A stretch of 60,000 nucleotides of DNA, from contig OX442315.1 in the NCBI GenBank assembly GCA_949358305.1, positions 12,490,427-12,550,426 of the forward strand, given 5' to 3'. Origin of the DNA: Strigamia acuminata (Eukaryota > Arthropoda > Chilopoda > Geophilomorpha > Linotaeniidae). A model generated the notes under the pieces. It was not told where the DNA came from, ran no database searches, and saw only the letters and a program-made list of their open reading frames with translations. Position 1 is the stretch's first letter; each line of letters opens with the position of its first letter. This document shows, piece after piece, positions 49,920 through 59,633 of the stretch. The position numbers and the translations under genes are program-made.

Positions 49920-50660
49920 TCGGATGCAAAAATGCAGTTTTCAGATGCAAAAATGCAGTTTTTAGATGCAAAAATGCAGTTTTCAGATGCAAAAATGCAG
50001 TTTTCAGTGCCAAAAGGCAGTTTTCAAATGCAATAGTGCAGTTTTCAGTGCCAAAAGGCAGTTTATAGATGCAAAAACGCAGTGTTCAGATGCAACAATG
50101 CAGTGTTCAGATGCAACAATGCAGTTTTCAGATGCAACAATGCAGTTTTCAGTGCCAAAATGCAATTTTCAAATGCATTAATGCAGTTTTCAGTGCCAAA
50201 AGGCAGTTTTCAAATGCAACAATGCAGTTTTCAAATGCAACAATGCAGTTTTCAAATGCAACAATGCAGTTTTCAAATGCAACAATGCAGTTTTCAAATG
50301 CAACAATGCAGTTTTCAAATGCAACAATGCAGTTTTCAGTGCCAAAATGCAATTTACAAATGCAATAATGCAGTTTTCAGTGCCAAAAGGCAGTTTTCAG
50401 ATGCAAAAATACAATTTTCAGATGCAAAAATTCAATTTTCAAATGCAATAATGCAGTTTTCAGTGCCAAAAGGCAGTTTTCAGATGCAAAAATACAATTT
50501 TCCGATGCAAAAATGCAGTTTTCAGATGCAAAAATGCAGTTTTCAGATGCAAAAATGCAGTTTTCAGATGCAAAAATGCAGTTTTCAGATGCAAAAATGC
50601 AGTTTTCAGATGCAAAAATGCAGTTTCCAAATGCAAAAATGCACGTTTCATATGCAATTA
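49920..50660. repeat. 21-bp minisatellite, about 35 copies, several interleaved subfamilies
   Basis: Types: GATGCAAAAATGCAGTTTTC plus A; an AATGCAACAATGCAGTTTTC form; and GTGCCAAAAGGCAGTTTTCA. They alternate in blocks, and the order GTGCCAAAA / AATGCAATA is itself repeated, showing larger duplications. AAAAA and TTTT tracts are about 10 bp apart. Cys/Phe/Gln-rich frames in all directions are artefacts. Confidence 0.96.
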
Positions 50661-50914
50661 CCAAAAATCCATTTTTATGACTAAAATTTACACTTCTTAA
50701 ACTGCTTCCCACCACCACCAGCACACAGCAACAAGTTAAATAAATCATCTTTCAATTTCCCCCCTAGAACAACCCAACAGATTTGTCAAGTCCCAATCAA
50801 ATCAAATCCCAGACCAACCAATAAAATCCACACTCAGGTCAGAACCTTAATTCCCTTAATTACCACAACCCAAACCCAACACACACACCAAAAAAAAAAA
50901 AAAAAAAATCCTAC
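50661..50914. other. Intron just downstream of the 5' lectin exon
   Basis: C/A-rich on the plus strand, with an A run at about 50890-50908 directly beside the donor (a T-rich start of the intron on the coding strand). Confidence 0.5.
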
Positions 50915-51128
50915 CTATAATTAACAGGCATGCGAATGTCCTCCGTGCACGTGTCGTTAGTAGCCGGTAGTCTCAACGAGCCCTCGTAAGCATCATATTC
51001 CAAAACGCAGTTCTCCAATCCTTCGGACGCATTGGTCGTAAAACGAGCCTCGTGAATGGCCAAAAAACTGTCATCGTCGCATTTCAAAATGATTTCTTGC
51101 GTATCACAAGCCACTTCCTCTTTGAGCT
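50915..51128 (-). CDS. Internal coding exon: N-terminal half of a SUEL/galactose-binding lectin-like domain
   Basis: Seen: on the minus strand a polypyrimidine tract ending in TTTTTGTCAG precedes the exon, and the exon ends in ATTATAG followed by gtagga, a usable donor. The 214-bp exon holds 70 whole codons plus 2 bases at each end. It encodes four cysteines in the contexts VACD, LKCD, ENCV and DTCT, an ILKC-x4-FLAIHEARF stretch, and N-glycosylation sequons NAS and NDT. Known family: SUEL-type lectin domains (PF02140; latrophilins, EVA-1, sea-urchin egg lectin) begin with Cys-x(5-6)-LxLxC, then a hydrophobic strand and A-x-Y-G-R. Here that last motif reads ARFTT, so the sugar-contacting YGR is missing and sugar binding is doubtful. 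Its 3' partner is the exon at 4602-4705. Inference: part of a secreted or membrane receptor of EVA-1, latrophilin or similar type. The start codon and the rest of the protein lie outside the window or are unrecognised. Confidence 0.78.
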
Positions 51129-51603
51129 CTGACAAAAAGAAGGAGAAAAAATGTATGGTGAGTCCCGTAATCATCACAATTTCTGCTCGTCATTTATAGT
51201 AAAAACTGTTGGATATAAAGGTATTGTGTCGTATTTCATTCGCGCGTCTTGTCTTCGCTACCATTGTGTTCGCTGCACTTGCACGGGCGAATTTACGGGC
51301 CCACTTTGTTCGACACATAACAATTTTGCGAGGGAATGAATAGGAGACTTCCAAGTGTGATAGATAGGAGTAGGAGCGAGCATTGGGGAAGAAGTGGAAG
51401 GAAGAAAAAAATAAGTTTTTCTTTTTTTTTTTTAAAGAAATGTGAAATATAAAAATGTGAGATTTTTGGAGATGTGTCAGTCAACAGGAAAGTTTTTTTG
51501 AAAATTTAAATAAAATTTTTTTTTTGTTAACAATATTCGAGCGAATTTATGGGATTTATGGAATTTATACAAATCCATAATTTTTAGTGTTAAAATGGAT
51601 TTA
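51129..51603. other. Upstream intron of the lectin gene, near the acceptor
   Basis: The first bases on the minus strand are the polypyrimidine tract and CAG acceptor. 51230-51320 is GC-richer, with TTTGTTCGACACATAACAAT and GCACGGGCGAATTTACGGGC words; no exon is supported. Confidence 0.45.
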
Positions 51604-52306
51604 TGCTATGTTCACACTTAAACCACTTTTGTACAAAACCAGCCACTTTTGTAGAAAACCTGTGTTCACACTACCAAAAGTATGCTAGTACTCAAAACAA
51701 TATGGCGGACTTTTCTACAACTCAAGTTTAAGAAAAGTTTTCTTAAATTTGACGTTACAACTGCAAAACACGCCCCCATTGCATCATGTGACTGATCCTA
51801 GGCAAATCCAAAAAATAAAATGGATGCCAAGTAAACTTTTTAAGGCAACTTTCGGCATTAAAATAAAGCACTTTCAAATGCATCAAAAAATTAATACAAT
51901 ACATCAAAAGATGGAGAATAAAACGACCTTTCTTTTAAAAAAAAGAACGTATTTCTAGCCCTAATGGTTCGTGAAATACGAACGGAAATGTGTTTTGTTC
52001 GTTTTGATAGAGTGGAAATAGATCGCGCACTTTCGTTTCGACCCCAAAATTGTCAACTTTTAATGTAGGAAAAAAATTAAAACAATATGTCGGTTTACTA
52101 AACTGGGATCCCTCTTTCTTTTAAAAAAAAGTAGAAGTTTCTATCTTTAATAAATAATTAGCTACGAGCAACAATGCAAACCCCCTAACAATCTGACACT
52201 TGTACAAAACTATCCTTAAGTGTGAACAATTGATTTCAGATTTGTAGAACTTAGACTTGTAGAAAATGATAAGTTCTAGAAAAGTGGTTTAAGTGTGAAC
52301 ATAGCA
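51604..52306. mobile_element. MITE with 27-bp inverted termini (703 bp), TTA target site
   Basis: The left end TGCTATGTTCACACTTAAAC, continuing CACTTTT, is mirrored at the right (AAAAGTGGTTTAAGTGTGAA ... CATAGCA). TTA flanks both sides directly. TIR and TTA duplication suggest PIF/Harbinger-like mobilisation. Internal inverted CCACTTTTGTAGAAAACC words near the left and two TTTCTTTTAAAAAAAAG-type runs; no transposase. It lies about 475 bp upstream of the lectin exon in the transcriptional sense. Confidence 0.85.
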
Positions 52307-52404
52307 TTAGATTTGGATTTATAAATTTGTAGGATTTCATGTGGATTTAAAAGTCTATAGAATTTATATCTGGATTTACAGCTGGAGTTGCAGTGAATTT
52401 ATAT

Positions 52405-52648
52405 TGAATTTACACATGGACTTACAGTCGATTTTCATGGATTTGTTAGATTTACACCGGATTTATAATGGATTTGTTTGATTTACACCGGATTTATAAT
52501 GGATTTGTTAAATTTACACTGGATTTATAATGGATTTGTTAAATTTACACTGGATTTATAATGGATTTGCTAGATTTACACCAGATTTATAATAGATTTG
52601 TTAGATTTACACCAAATTTATAATGGATTTGTTAGATTTACACCATAT
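52405..52648. repeat. 31-bp minisatellite
   Basis: TGGATTTGTTAGATTTACAC followed by YGGATTTATAA, about 7 copies, with looser GGATTTA-type repeats from 52310. The unit contains three GGATTT/ATTTAC words roughly a helical turn apart. Confidence 0.93.
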
Positions 52649-53389
52649 TTTTGGAAAAATTCTGCTTCTTTTTCAACGATTTTTTTATTAGAATTTATTA
52701 TTAAAACCCTTCTTAAAAATTTGTTTGATGAGTTCTCACATATTCTTTCGCCATTTTTTTCTTTGAAATTTTTTTTTGATGTTTTTTTTTTATTTTAAAA
52801 ATTTATTGAAATTTTTTAAATTTTAAAAAAAAAAAAAACTTCTTTGACATGAAGAAATTAGATTTAAGTTGCTGTTTAAAATTCTTGCTAGAAAACCGCA
52901 TTTTCTCTCACCGAGCCAACACTTCAGCACATCAGCAGTTAAACGATAACATAAGAAATAAAAAAATAAAAATAAAAATAAAAACCCTAAGGATTGAAAA
53001 AGAAGAGACCAACAAGTTTATCGTATTTTCAGTTTGTACATTTTGAAGAAAAAAAATTAAATTAAGAGTTATTGAAAGAAATTGACACATGAAGTGCCTG
53101 AAATTCGACCTGATGGGTTTATAATAGCCCACTGCACATATTTACATATGATGTATGAAGGCTTTAAAGTAGTCGCTGCTTGCAGTGGTAAAGAGTGGCG
53201 TACTGACCACATCGTTTTTTGAATGTTACGGATTTGTTACATTTTTCTGATAATATCTGATATTTTTTTTAAACTTTTCTGATATTATATATTTTTATTA
53301 AACTTTCTGAATTATTTTTTTAAATTTTCTAAAACTTTTCTAAGTTTTTTGAATTTTTTTTTATAAATATTTTAAATTTTTTTAATAAA
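52649..53389. other. AT-rich stretch, no supported gene
   Basis: 52760-52840 is T/A homopolymer-rich. 53090-53220 is more complex (GTAGTCGCTGCTTGCAGTGG) without recognised function. Confidence 0.4.
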
Positions 53390-53760
53390 TTTTTTTAAAT
53401 GTTTTTTCTAAATTTCCTAAAAATTTTTCTAATTTTTCTTAAAATTTTTCTAAATTTCTCGAAAATTTTTCTAAATTTCTCGAAATTTTTTCTAAATTTC
53501 TTGAAATTTTTTCTAAATTTCTTGAAAATTTTTCTAAATTTCTTGAAAATTTTTCTAAATTTCTTGAAAATTTTTCTAAATTTCTTGAAAATTTTTCTAA
53601 ATTTCTTGAAAATTTTTCTAAAATTCTGAAAAGTTTTCTAAATTTCCTAAAATTTTTTCTAAATTTTTTAAAATTTTTTCTAAATTTCCTAAAATTTTTT
53701 CTAAATTTCCTAAAATTTTTTCTAAATTTCCTGAAATTTTTTCTAAATTTTCTGAATAAT
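53390..53760. repeat. 21-bp minisatellite, T-rich
   Basis: TTTCTTGAAAATTTTTCTAA plus A, about 17 copies, drifting to TTTCCTAAAATTTTTTCTAA on the right. Leu/Phe/Ile frames on the plus strand and Arg/Lys/Asn frames on the minus strand are artefacts. Confidence 0.95.
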
Positions 53761-54884
53761 AAATGGATAGAATGACTTGTGGAAAGATCGAAGGTTAATC
53801 GCGAACTGCCAATCAATCGATCAGTCATCGATTAAATAGCTGGATCAATCAATCGAAAAAAAAGGGATAAAAATAAATCACCATTAAATAAAATCGCGAG
53901 TAAAGCCGCACGCATGAATTAAAACAGAATAAAAAATAAACAAACTAGTAAAAATTTTAAAAGGTTGAAATACACACCCTGAAATCCTAAAATTTATCCA
54001 AAATCATTCCAAAAATTAAAAAAAAAAAAATTCCAATCCCTCTATTCCCAAAATTTTAATTTCCCCAACAAAACTTACGCAAAACAAAATCAAAAACAAC
54101 ATTCTCCAATTTCCACCTCACTAAACCGATTAAAAAACCATGCAAACCCTTCATCCGCAATTATCCTCATTCCACCATCTCCAAATTTGACAATCTAAGC
54201 TCAAACCTAATCCTCAACTCCCCATTTCAAGCAACAAGGTCACTCCTACAGCAAAAACACTTCTTAATCTAATTTTCTGTTTTCAAAAAGTCAGAGAAAG
54301 AGAGAGTGAGGCAGAACAGACCTTGAATTCTCAACAAAACATTTCCCCCATTTCCTCTTTTTTTCTTTCTTTCTTTCTTCTCTTTTTTTCTTCATTGATC
54401 TGCAGCAAAACTTGAAACTTGCACAACTTTTCACGATTTTTTTTCCTTTCTCGACGAATTTTTTCTTTTCTTCTGCGGAATTTTAGTAAACAAAAATTTA
54501 ATCAAATTTTCTCGTATTGATGTATTGTTTCAGTCAGCATTGGAAGAGGCGGTGATGAAATTGTTTTATCGTGTGTTGTCAATTGTTTATGGTTAATGCG
54601 AAGATTCATTCGGTTGGCACGAAAGACCTTGTCTTTTATCACTGATCGCTTCAATGAATTTGGATTAGTGACATACTGTCACAACGTGTGAGACAACTGC
54701 AGTGGGTGTGTGATTTGAGGTTAAATGTGCATTAATGCGAATCAAAGATTGTGTTTTTTGTGTGTGATGCAGTTTTGGTCGAGAATATTGTATTGAGCAA
54801 TTGAGCCTTTTAAAAGTGCAAGATTTTGACTAAGAAAGCCCATTGTGTATCGTAATATTTATGTGAATCCGTAAAAAATCTACA
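53761..54884. other. Intronic/flanking stretch; part with GATA-like words
   Basis: 54500-54760 is less AT-biased and non-repetitive, with TTTTATCGTG, TTTTATCACTGATCG and CTGCAGTGGG words. It could be regulatory. No exon seen. Confidence 0.35.
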
Positions 54885-55165
54885 AAATCTATCAAAACTC
54901 ATAGAAATGTGATAAAAATTAATTAGAATAGATTAAAAATGTATAAAAATAGATTAAAAATGTATAAAAATTCTAAAAAATTCTAAAAAATCGTTTAAAA
55001 ATTCTAAAAAATCGTTTAAAATTTTAAAAAATCGTTTAAAAATTCTAAAAAATCGTTTAAAAATTCTAAAAAATCGTTTAAAAATTCTAAAAAATCGTTT
55101 AAAAATTCTAAAAAATCGTTTAAAAATTCTAAAAAATCGTTTAAAAATTCTAAAAAATCGATTAA
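54885..55165. repeat. 21-bp minisatellite, A-rich
   Basis: AAAAATTCTAAAAAATCGTT plus T, about 9 regular copies (54970-55160), preceded by looser TAAAAATAGATTAAAAATGT units. A-tracts of 5 and 6 bases alternate about 10 bp apart. Confidence 0.95.
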
Positions 55166-55880
55166 AAAGCCGTATAAAAACCTTGAGAACGTAAAAACCT
55201 ATATAAATTCATAAAACCTATTAAAACCTATAAAAATTTATATAAATCCATAGGAACCTATAAGAACCCATAAAAATCTATAGAAATCCATAAAAACCCA
55301 TAAAACTCTCTAAAAATACATAAAAATCTATAAAAATCCATAAAAACCCATAAAAACCTATAGAAATTCATAAAAACCATTAAAAATCTATAAAAATCCA
55401 TAAAAATCTATAGAAATTCATAAAAACCATCAAAAACCCATAAAAAAATAAAAACCTATAAAAATACATAAAAGCACATAAAATCCAAAAAAATCTATAA
55501 AAATCTATAAAAATCTATAAAAATCCATAAAAATCTATAAAAAATTCATAAAAACCATTAAAAACCCATAAAAAAATAAAAACCTATAAAAATACATAAA
55601 AGCACATAAAATCCAAAAAAATCTATAAAAACCCAAAAATCTATGAAAACTCCAAAAAATCTATAAAAATAAAAAAAAACTATAAAAACCCAATAAAAGC
55701 TATAAAAACCCCAAAAAATCTATAAAAACCCAAAAAAACCTACAAAAAAATCAATAGAAATAATCCCATCAAATCTACACAATATAAATAAAAACCTATC
55801 AAACACCGATAAAAATCTATAAAAATGCAAAAAAAAAAAAATCCTTAAAAAATCCTCAAAAAATCAATAAAAACCACAAA
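55166..55880. repeat. About 11-bp minisatellite (TATAAAAATCC-type) with block duplication
   Basis: Units CATAAAAAYCY and TATAAAAATCY. A block of about 80 bp (AACCATTAAAAACCCATAAA to AAAATCCAAAAAAATCTATA) occurs at 55425-55500 and again at 55550-55626. It borders the 21-bp array directly and shares the TAAAAAT core, so one may have grown from the other. Confidence 0.92.
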
Positions 55881-56924
55881 AAAAGAATAGATAAAAAAAA
55901 AATAAATAAATAAATAAAAAAACCCATACAAAACCCAACATATCAAACCCAGCACAAAACCACCATTCCCCTCCCCACTCCGTATCCACCATAATCAATG
56001 CAAAGCAAACCCAATCCAATCCAAACCTGCAACACACACCACACCACACCAACTCACAAATCTCCTATAAACATCCCCAATCCACCCGCGACATGATTCG
56101 CTTATTTACGACCCTTCTTGACCCTCTAATCGATCAACACAAACCCTTTGACATCAAACAACAATGAATACCAACACAACTTTAACCAATTACACAATTA
56201 CACAATGACGCGCGATAAGCAGCACAAATCCAAAGTCCCACCAACAAAATCCACCGAGTTTGTGCATGTTAAGATTGTTAACAGCTCAATCTACACTCGC
56301 CACTTCATCAGACAACAAAATAGTGCGCACACACCCGATAAAACTCCCTCCACACCAACACCATTTATTATTCACCCTGATAAATCTATCTTATGACGTC
56401 ACAAGCACCAACTTTTCTTATCTCGTGCAAACAAAACAATTTCACTTTTCATAAAATATAAACACCAAAAATCGGTTAAAACGAGCATTTAAATGCACTT
56501 TGGGCCTTTTCACACGTGCATATGCATGAGCAGATAAGAATTGCCATTAAAAACGGTTCGAGCAACGAGGCATGAAAATTGGCTGTTGGGATAATTCAGC
56601 CAAACCGTCTTCCATTTCTTCTTCCATTTTTTCCGTGTCTATCGTCGTCCATAAACGCAACGGGGAATGAATGCTCTTGTTGTTGTTGTTTGGCGCCGAG
56701 TCAATGAGCCCTGCGAGAATTGAGTGCGATCCAATATTGAGATGTGTGATCATCGATTGGCAATTTCGGGACCGCGCTGTGGTTTGCTTAATCAAATCGC
56801 ATCACTTATTTATTGCCATCGTCGCATTTCCGAGCCCAAACTATCCGTTACACGCTGTTAGGCTTAAAAGGTGCACTCAGACTAAATCACCGTCTGCATG
56901 TTTTTTGATGCACCACAGCCGTTA
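55881..56924. other. Upstream stretch with a non-repetitive, balanced-composition island
   Basis: 55900-56540 is C/A-rich with no gene. 56540-56900 has near-balanced base composition and CG-containing words (GGCGCCGAG, GGGACCGCGC, ATCGTCGTCC); a minus-strand frame of 82 codons (56547-56795) ends in it. It could be a 5' exon or promoter of a gene in this direction, but no splice site or known domain supports that. Confidence 0.35.
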
Positions 56925-57845
56925 GGAGGCCCTATAGCAGCCCCCTAATCAGGGCCCCAATCAACAAGACGATGGGGGCCCAATTTTCAAAAAATCAAAT
57001 GCTTGGGGACCTTTAAATAAGGGTCTCTAAATGATGGGCCCTCAAATGACGGGGCCCAATCAATAGACCATAAATATTTGGTGTCCAATAAATAGGGGCC
57101 CCAAATAGTAAGGGCCCCAAGTGATGGTACCTACTTAATAAGATATAAATATTTTGGGCCCAATTAATACAAGTCCGCTTATAGGGGCCCCAAATGATAG
57201 GAGACTCTAATTGTTGGGGCCCACATTAAAAAGAATCCCAAATAATAGAGGGCCCCCATTAAAAAAATCCCAAATAATAGGGGGCCCTAAATAATAAAGG
57301 CCCCAAATAATGGGGCCCACTTAATAAGATTTAAATATTTGGGGCCCAATTAATACAAGTCCACTTATAGGGGCCCCAAATGATAGGAGACTCTAATTGT
57401 TGGGGCCCCCATTAAAAAGAATCCCAAATAATAAGGGGCCCCTAAATAATAGGGCCCACTTAAAAAGATATAAATATTTTGGGCCCAATTAATACAAGTC
57501 CACTTATAGGGGCCCCAATATGAGACTCTAATTGTTGGGGCCCCAATTAAAAAGAACCCAAAATAATAGAGGGGCCCTAAATAATAAGGGCCCTAAATAA
57601 TAAGGGCCCCAAATAATAGGGCCCACTTAATAAGATATAAATATTTTGGTCCCAATTAATATAAGTCCACTTATAGGGGCCCGAAATGATAAAAGGCTCT
57701 AATTGTTGGGGCCCCAATTAAAAGGAACCCCAAATAATAGTGGTAGGCATTTTTTGCATTTTGTCTTATTGTGAACAAATTTGGGGCCCCGAGTAATTTC
57801 AATGCATCTCTGAGGCCCCGACTAATTTCAACGCATACTTGGGGG
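56925..57845. repeat. GGGCCC-rich tandem repeat field with higher-order units
   Basis: GGGGCCCCAAATAATAG-type units are repeated well over twenty times. A longer motif, AGATATAAATATTTTGGGCC followed by CAATTAATACAAGTCC, CTTATAGGGGCC and ACTCTAATTGTTGGGGCC, recurs from about 57141, 57327, 57466 and 57632. Every unit holds the 6-base palindrome GGGCCC. Similar words lie just inside the ends of the hAT-like element at 36823-37444, so this may be an amplified internal piece of that family. Confidence 0.92.
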
Positions 57846-58832
57846 CCCAGACGTGTCATTATATGAAAATTCAGCTCTCAAATCGTTTTCTTTCTGCGCC
57901 AACTTCCAAATCTGCTTCTGGATTGACGCACTCTTTAACACAGCAATGTCATAGCAAGAAGCTAATGACGGTTGAGTTTGGCACAGTTGTTCCCATGATG
58001 CACTTGATTGTCTGTACGTGTCAAGTTAAGTGACTATACTCTTAAGTGCTGTTGATGCTGGTGAAAATAAGCCATAATGGAGGAAATCGAGGACAATCAG
58101 AAAATGGGCGCAAGGAAAATAAAAAAAAATAAAAAAGGAAAGAAAAGCAAAGAACAACGACAACAAAAAAGCAAAAACAAAAACCAAGACTTAACGTAAA
58201 TAAAAAGAAAATGCTGTCAATTGAAAAAAGAGGAGATAACACAAAGCGAGACCATGTTCGTCACGTTTTTATCGCGGGAAAAATGATCCCGGTTCGTCCG
58301 CTGGGACAACAGTGGAAATAAAGTGCACTTAAAGACATTTCATCCGGCTGTTGTAAAAATTTGTAAAGTGCTGGATGAAATGTGTAGTTGTGTGACCCGT
58401 CGTCTAATAGGCTTACGACTTAACTACAAATTAAGTGGCGTCGAGTCAGAAAAAAGGTGAGATAAGTCGCATGCCGTTGTTTAATTCTCCCGCTGGTAAA
58501 CAAGATTATCCTCACTCACATCGCAAAATCTTTTAGTCGGCTTTATCGTCTTTAAACAAGTCTAATTGCACGGTTTAAACAGTCGTTTAAACAGCGCTGG
58601 CGTCAGCAATTGCAGGGCCTAATATCGACCATTTTGCAACTGAAACACCTTCGACTACACCTATTAGTTTGTGATCGCGATCACACTATTCGCACAAAGA
58701 ATTCCATTAAAAACAACAACGAAGTGTTTAATAAAACCTGATGTATTATTAAAACCTGGTGTATTGTTCTACTTTTAGGTATCACTACTCCAGTGAAAAG
58801 GTCTCGACCAATGGGAGTTTTTTCTATTCTTA
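57846..58832. other. Non-repetitive stretch, possible regulatory region
   Basis: 58090-58200 is A-rich low complexity. 58240-58690 is balanced in composition with GTTTAAAC palindromes (58572, 58585), GATAAG/TTATC words and CGCGATCACA-type words. No exon recognised. Confidence 0.35.
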
Positions 58833-59452
58833 AGCCTAGTACTAAAACGCTTTCAGAGTCTAAATATTTTTACAGTCTTAATTTTTCAACAGCACCATTT
58901 CAAGCGGAATGTTTTATCCTCTTATTATTCAGAGTCTGATAAATTTGTGGTACTCATGAAATTGTCACCAGAAAGTTTCCGTACTCTTAAACTGTGTGAG
59001 TCATTGTTGCTTGTTTTGCAAATGGCTGGCAATGGCAATGAAGCTTTGTCCGAGTTTTCTGACTTAAATAATTTTAAAATCAGTTTTGGTCTTTTTGCAA
59101 TTAAAAAAGCATTTATTTTTGTCTGAAATGCAGGCAAAAATATAATTCTACTAACCTTCAACAAACAACGTGTTCAATTGTAGTAGTTGGGTGTCTTTGT
59201 TTGCAACCGGCTGTGACCAGTTGCAAATTTTAGATCAAAAACAAGGGAATTCTGGGTAGACAAAATTTATTCAAAGTCTGAAACAATTAAATTTTTCCGT
59301 GCACCATCGGGGCCGAAAACAATTCGTTTCCACTTGCAAGATTGATTCAGAGTCTAAACAATATTTTTATGAGTACCACCCTTGGCAGGAAACTTAAGAC
59401 TTTGATTCCTGTTACCATTCCAAGGACGGAATGGTGTTATGAGTACTAGGCT
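58833..59452. mobile_element. PIF/Harbinger-like MITE, copy 2 (620 bp)
   Basis: Near-identical to 6473-7089. Ends AGCCTAGTACT and AGTACTAGGCT are inverted, and TTA flanks both sides (58830-58832; 59453-59455). The high similarity of two copies 52 kb apart suggests recent mobility of the family. Confidence 0.82.
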
Positions 59453-59475
59453 TTAAGGTCAGACAGAGTATAGCT

Positions 59476-59633
59476 CAGTGGTTTCCAAACTGTGCGCCGC
59501 GGCGGGCCTACAGGGACGCCAGACTAACTTGCAGGAGCGCCGGACTAACTTGCAGGAGCGCCGTGACTGGCCTACAGGGGCACCACGACCACCAACAAGG
59601 GCACGGTGAACCAAAAGAGTTTGGAAACCACTG
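59476..59633. mobile_element. hAT-like MITE (158 bp)
   Basis: CAGTGGTTTCCAAACT at the left and its inverse AGTTTGGAAACCACTG at the right, typical of hAT-type termini (the CAGTGGTT start). The inside is GC-rich with a short direct repeat AACTTGCAGGAGCGCCG. The flanking octamers do not match, so the target duplication has decayed. Confidence 0.8.

Larger units (their letters stand above)
4706..50914 (-). other. Intron of about 46.2 kb splitting the lectin domain
   Basis: Defined by the donor at 50914 (gtagga, minus strand) and the acceptor AG at 4707-4706, with matching phase across the gap. It holds most of the transposon relics and minisatellites listed below. No other segment between the two exons completes the domain. 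That the two halves are spliced directly is an inference from phase and domain continuity; a small alternative or cassette exon inside cannot be excluded. Confidence 0.65.

Noticed and set aside
50082-50748. 200-codon plus-strand frame and Cys-rich minus-strand frames that look like secreted repeats
   Set aside because: Seven-residue period from the 21-bp array, open in several frames; no signal peptide or splice context.
51241-51340. Plus-strand CTCTGEFTGPLC peptide resembling an EGF-like C-terminus
   Set aside because: Too few cysteines, wrong strand relative to the lectin gene, no acceptor or donor around it; likely chance.
54885-55880. Centromere-type or replication-origin-like A-rich region
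   Set aside because: Explained by two adjacent minisatellites; nothing else in the sequence supports an origin or centromere.
59471-59486. TAGCTCAGTGGTTT, which fits a tRNA A box
   Set aside because: It lies across the start of an hAT-like terminus (CAGTGGTTTCCAAACT) with its inverted partner at 59618-59633. No B box or cloverleaf follows.
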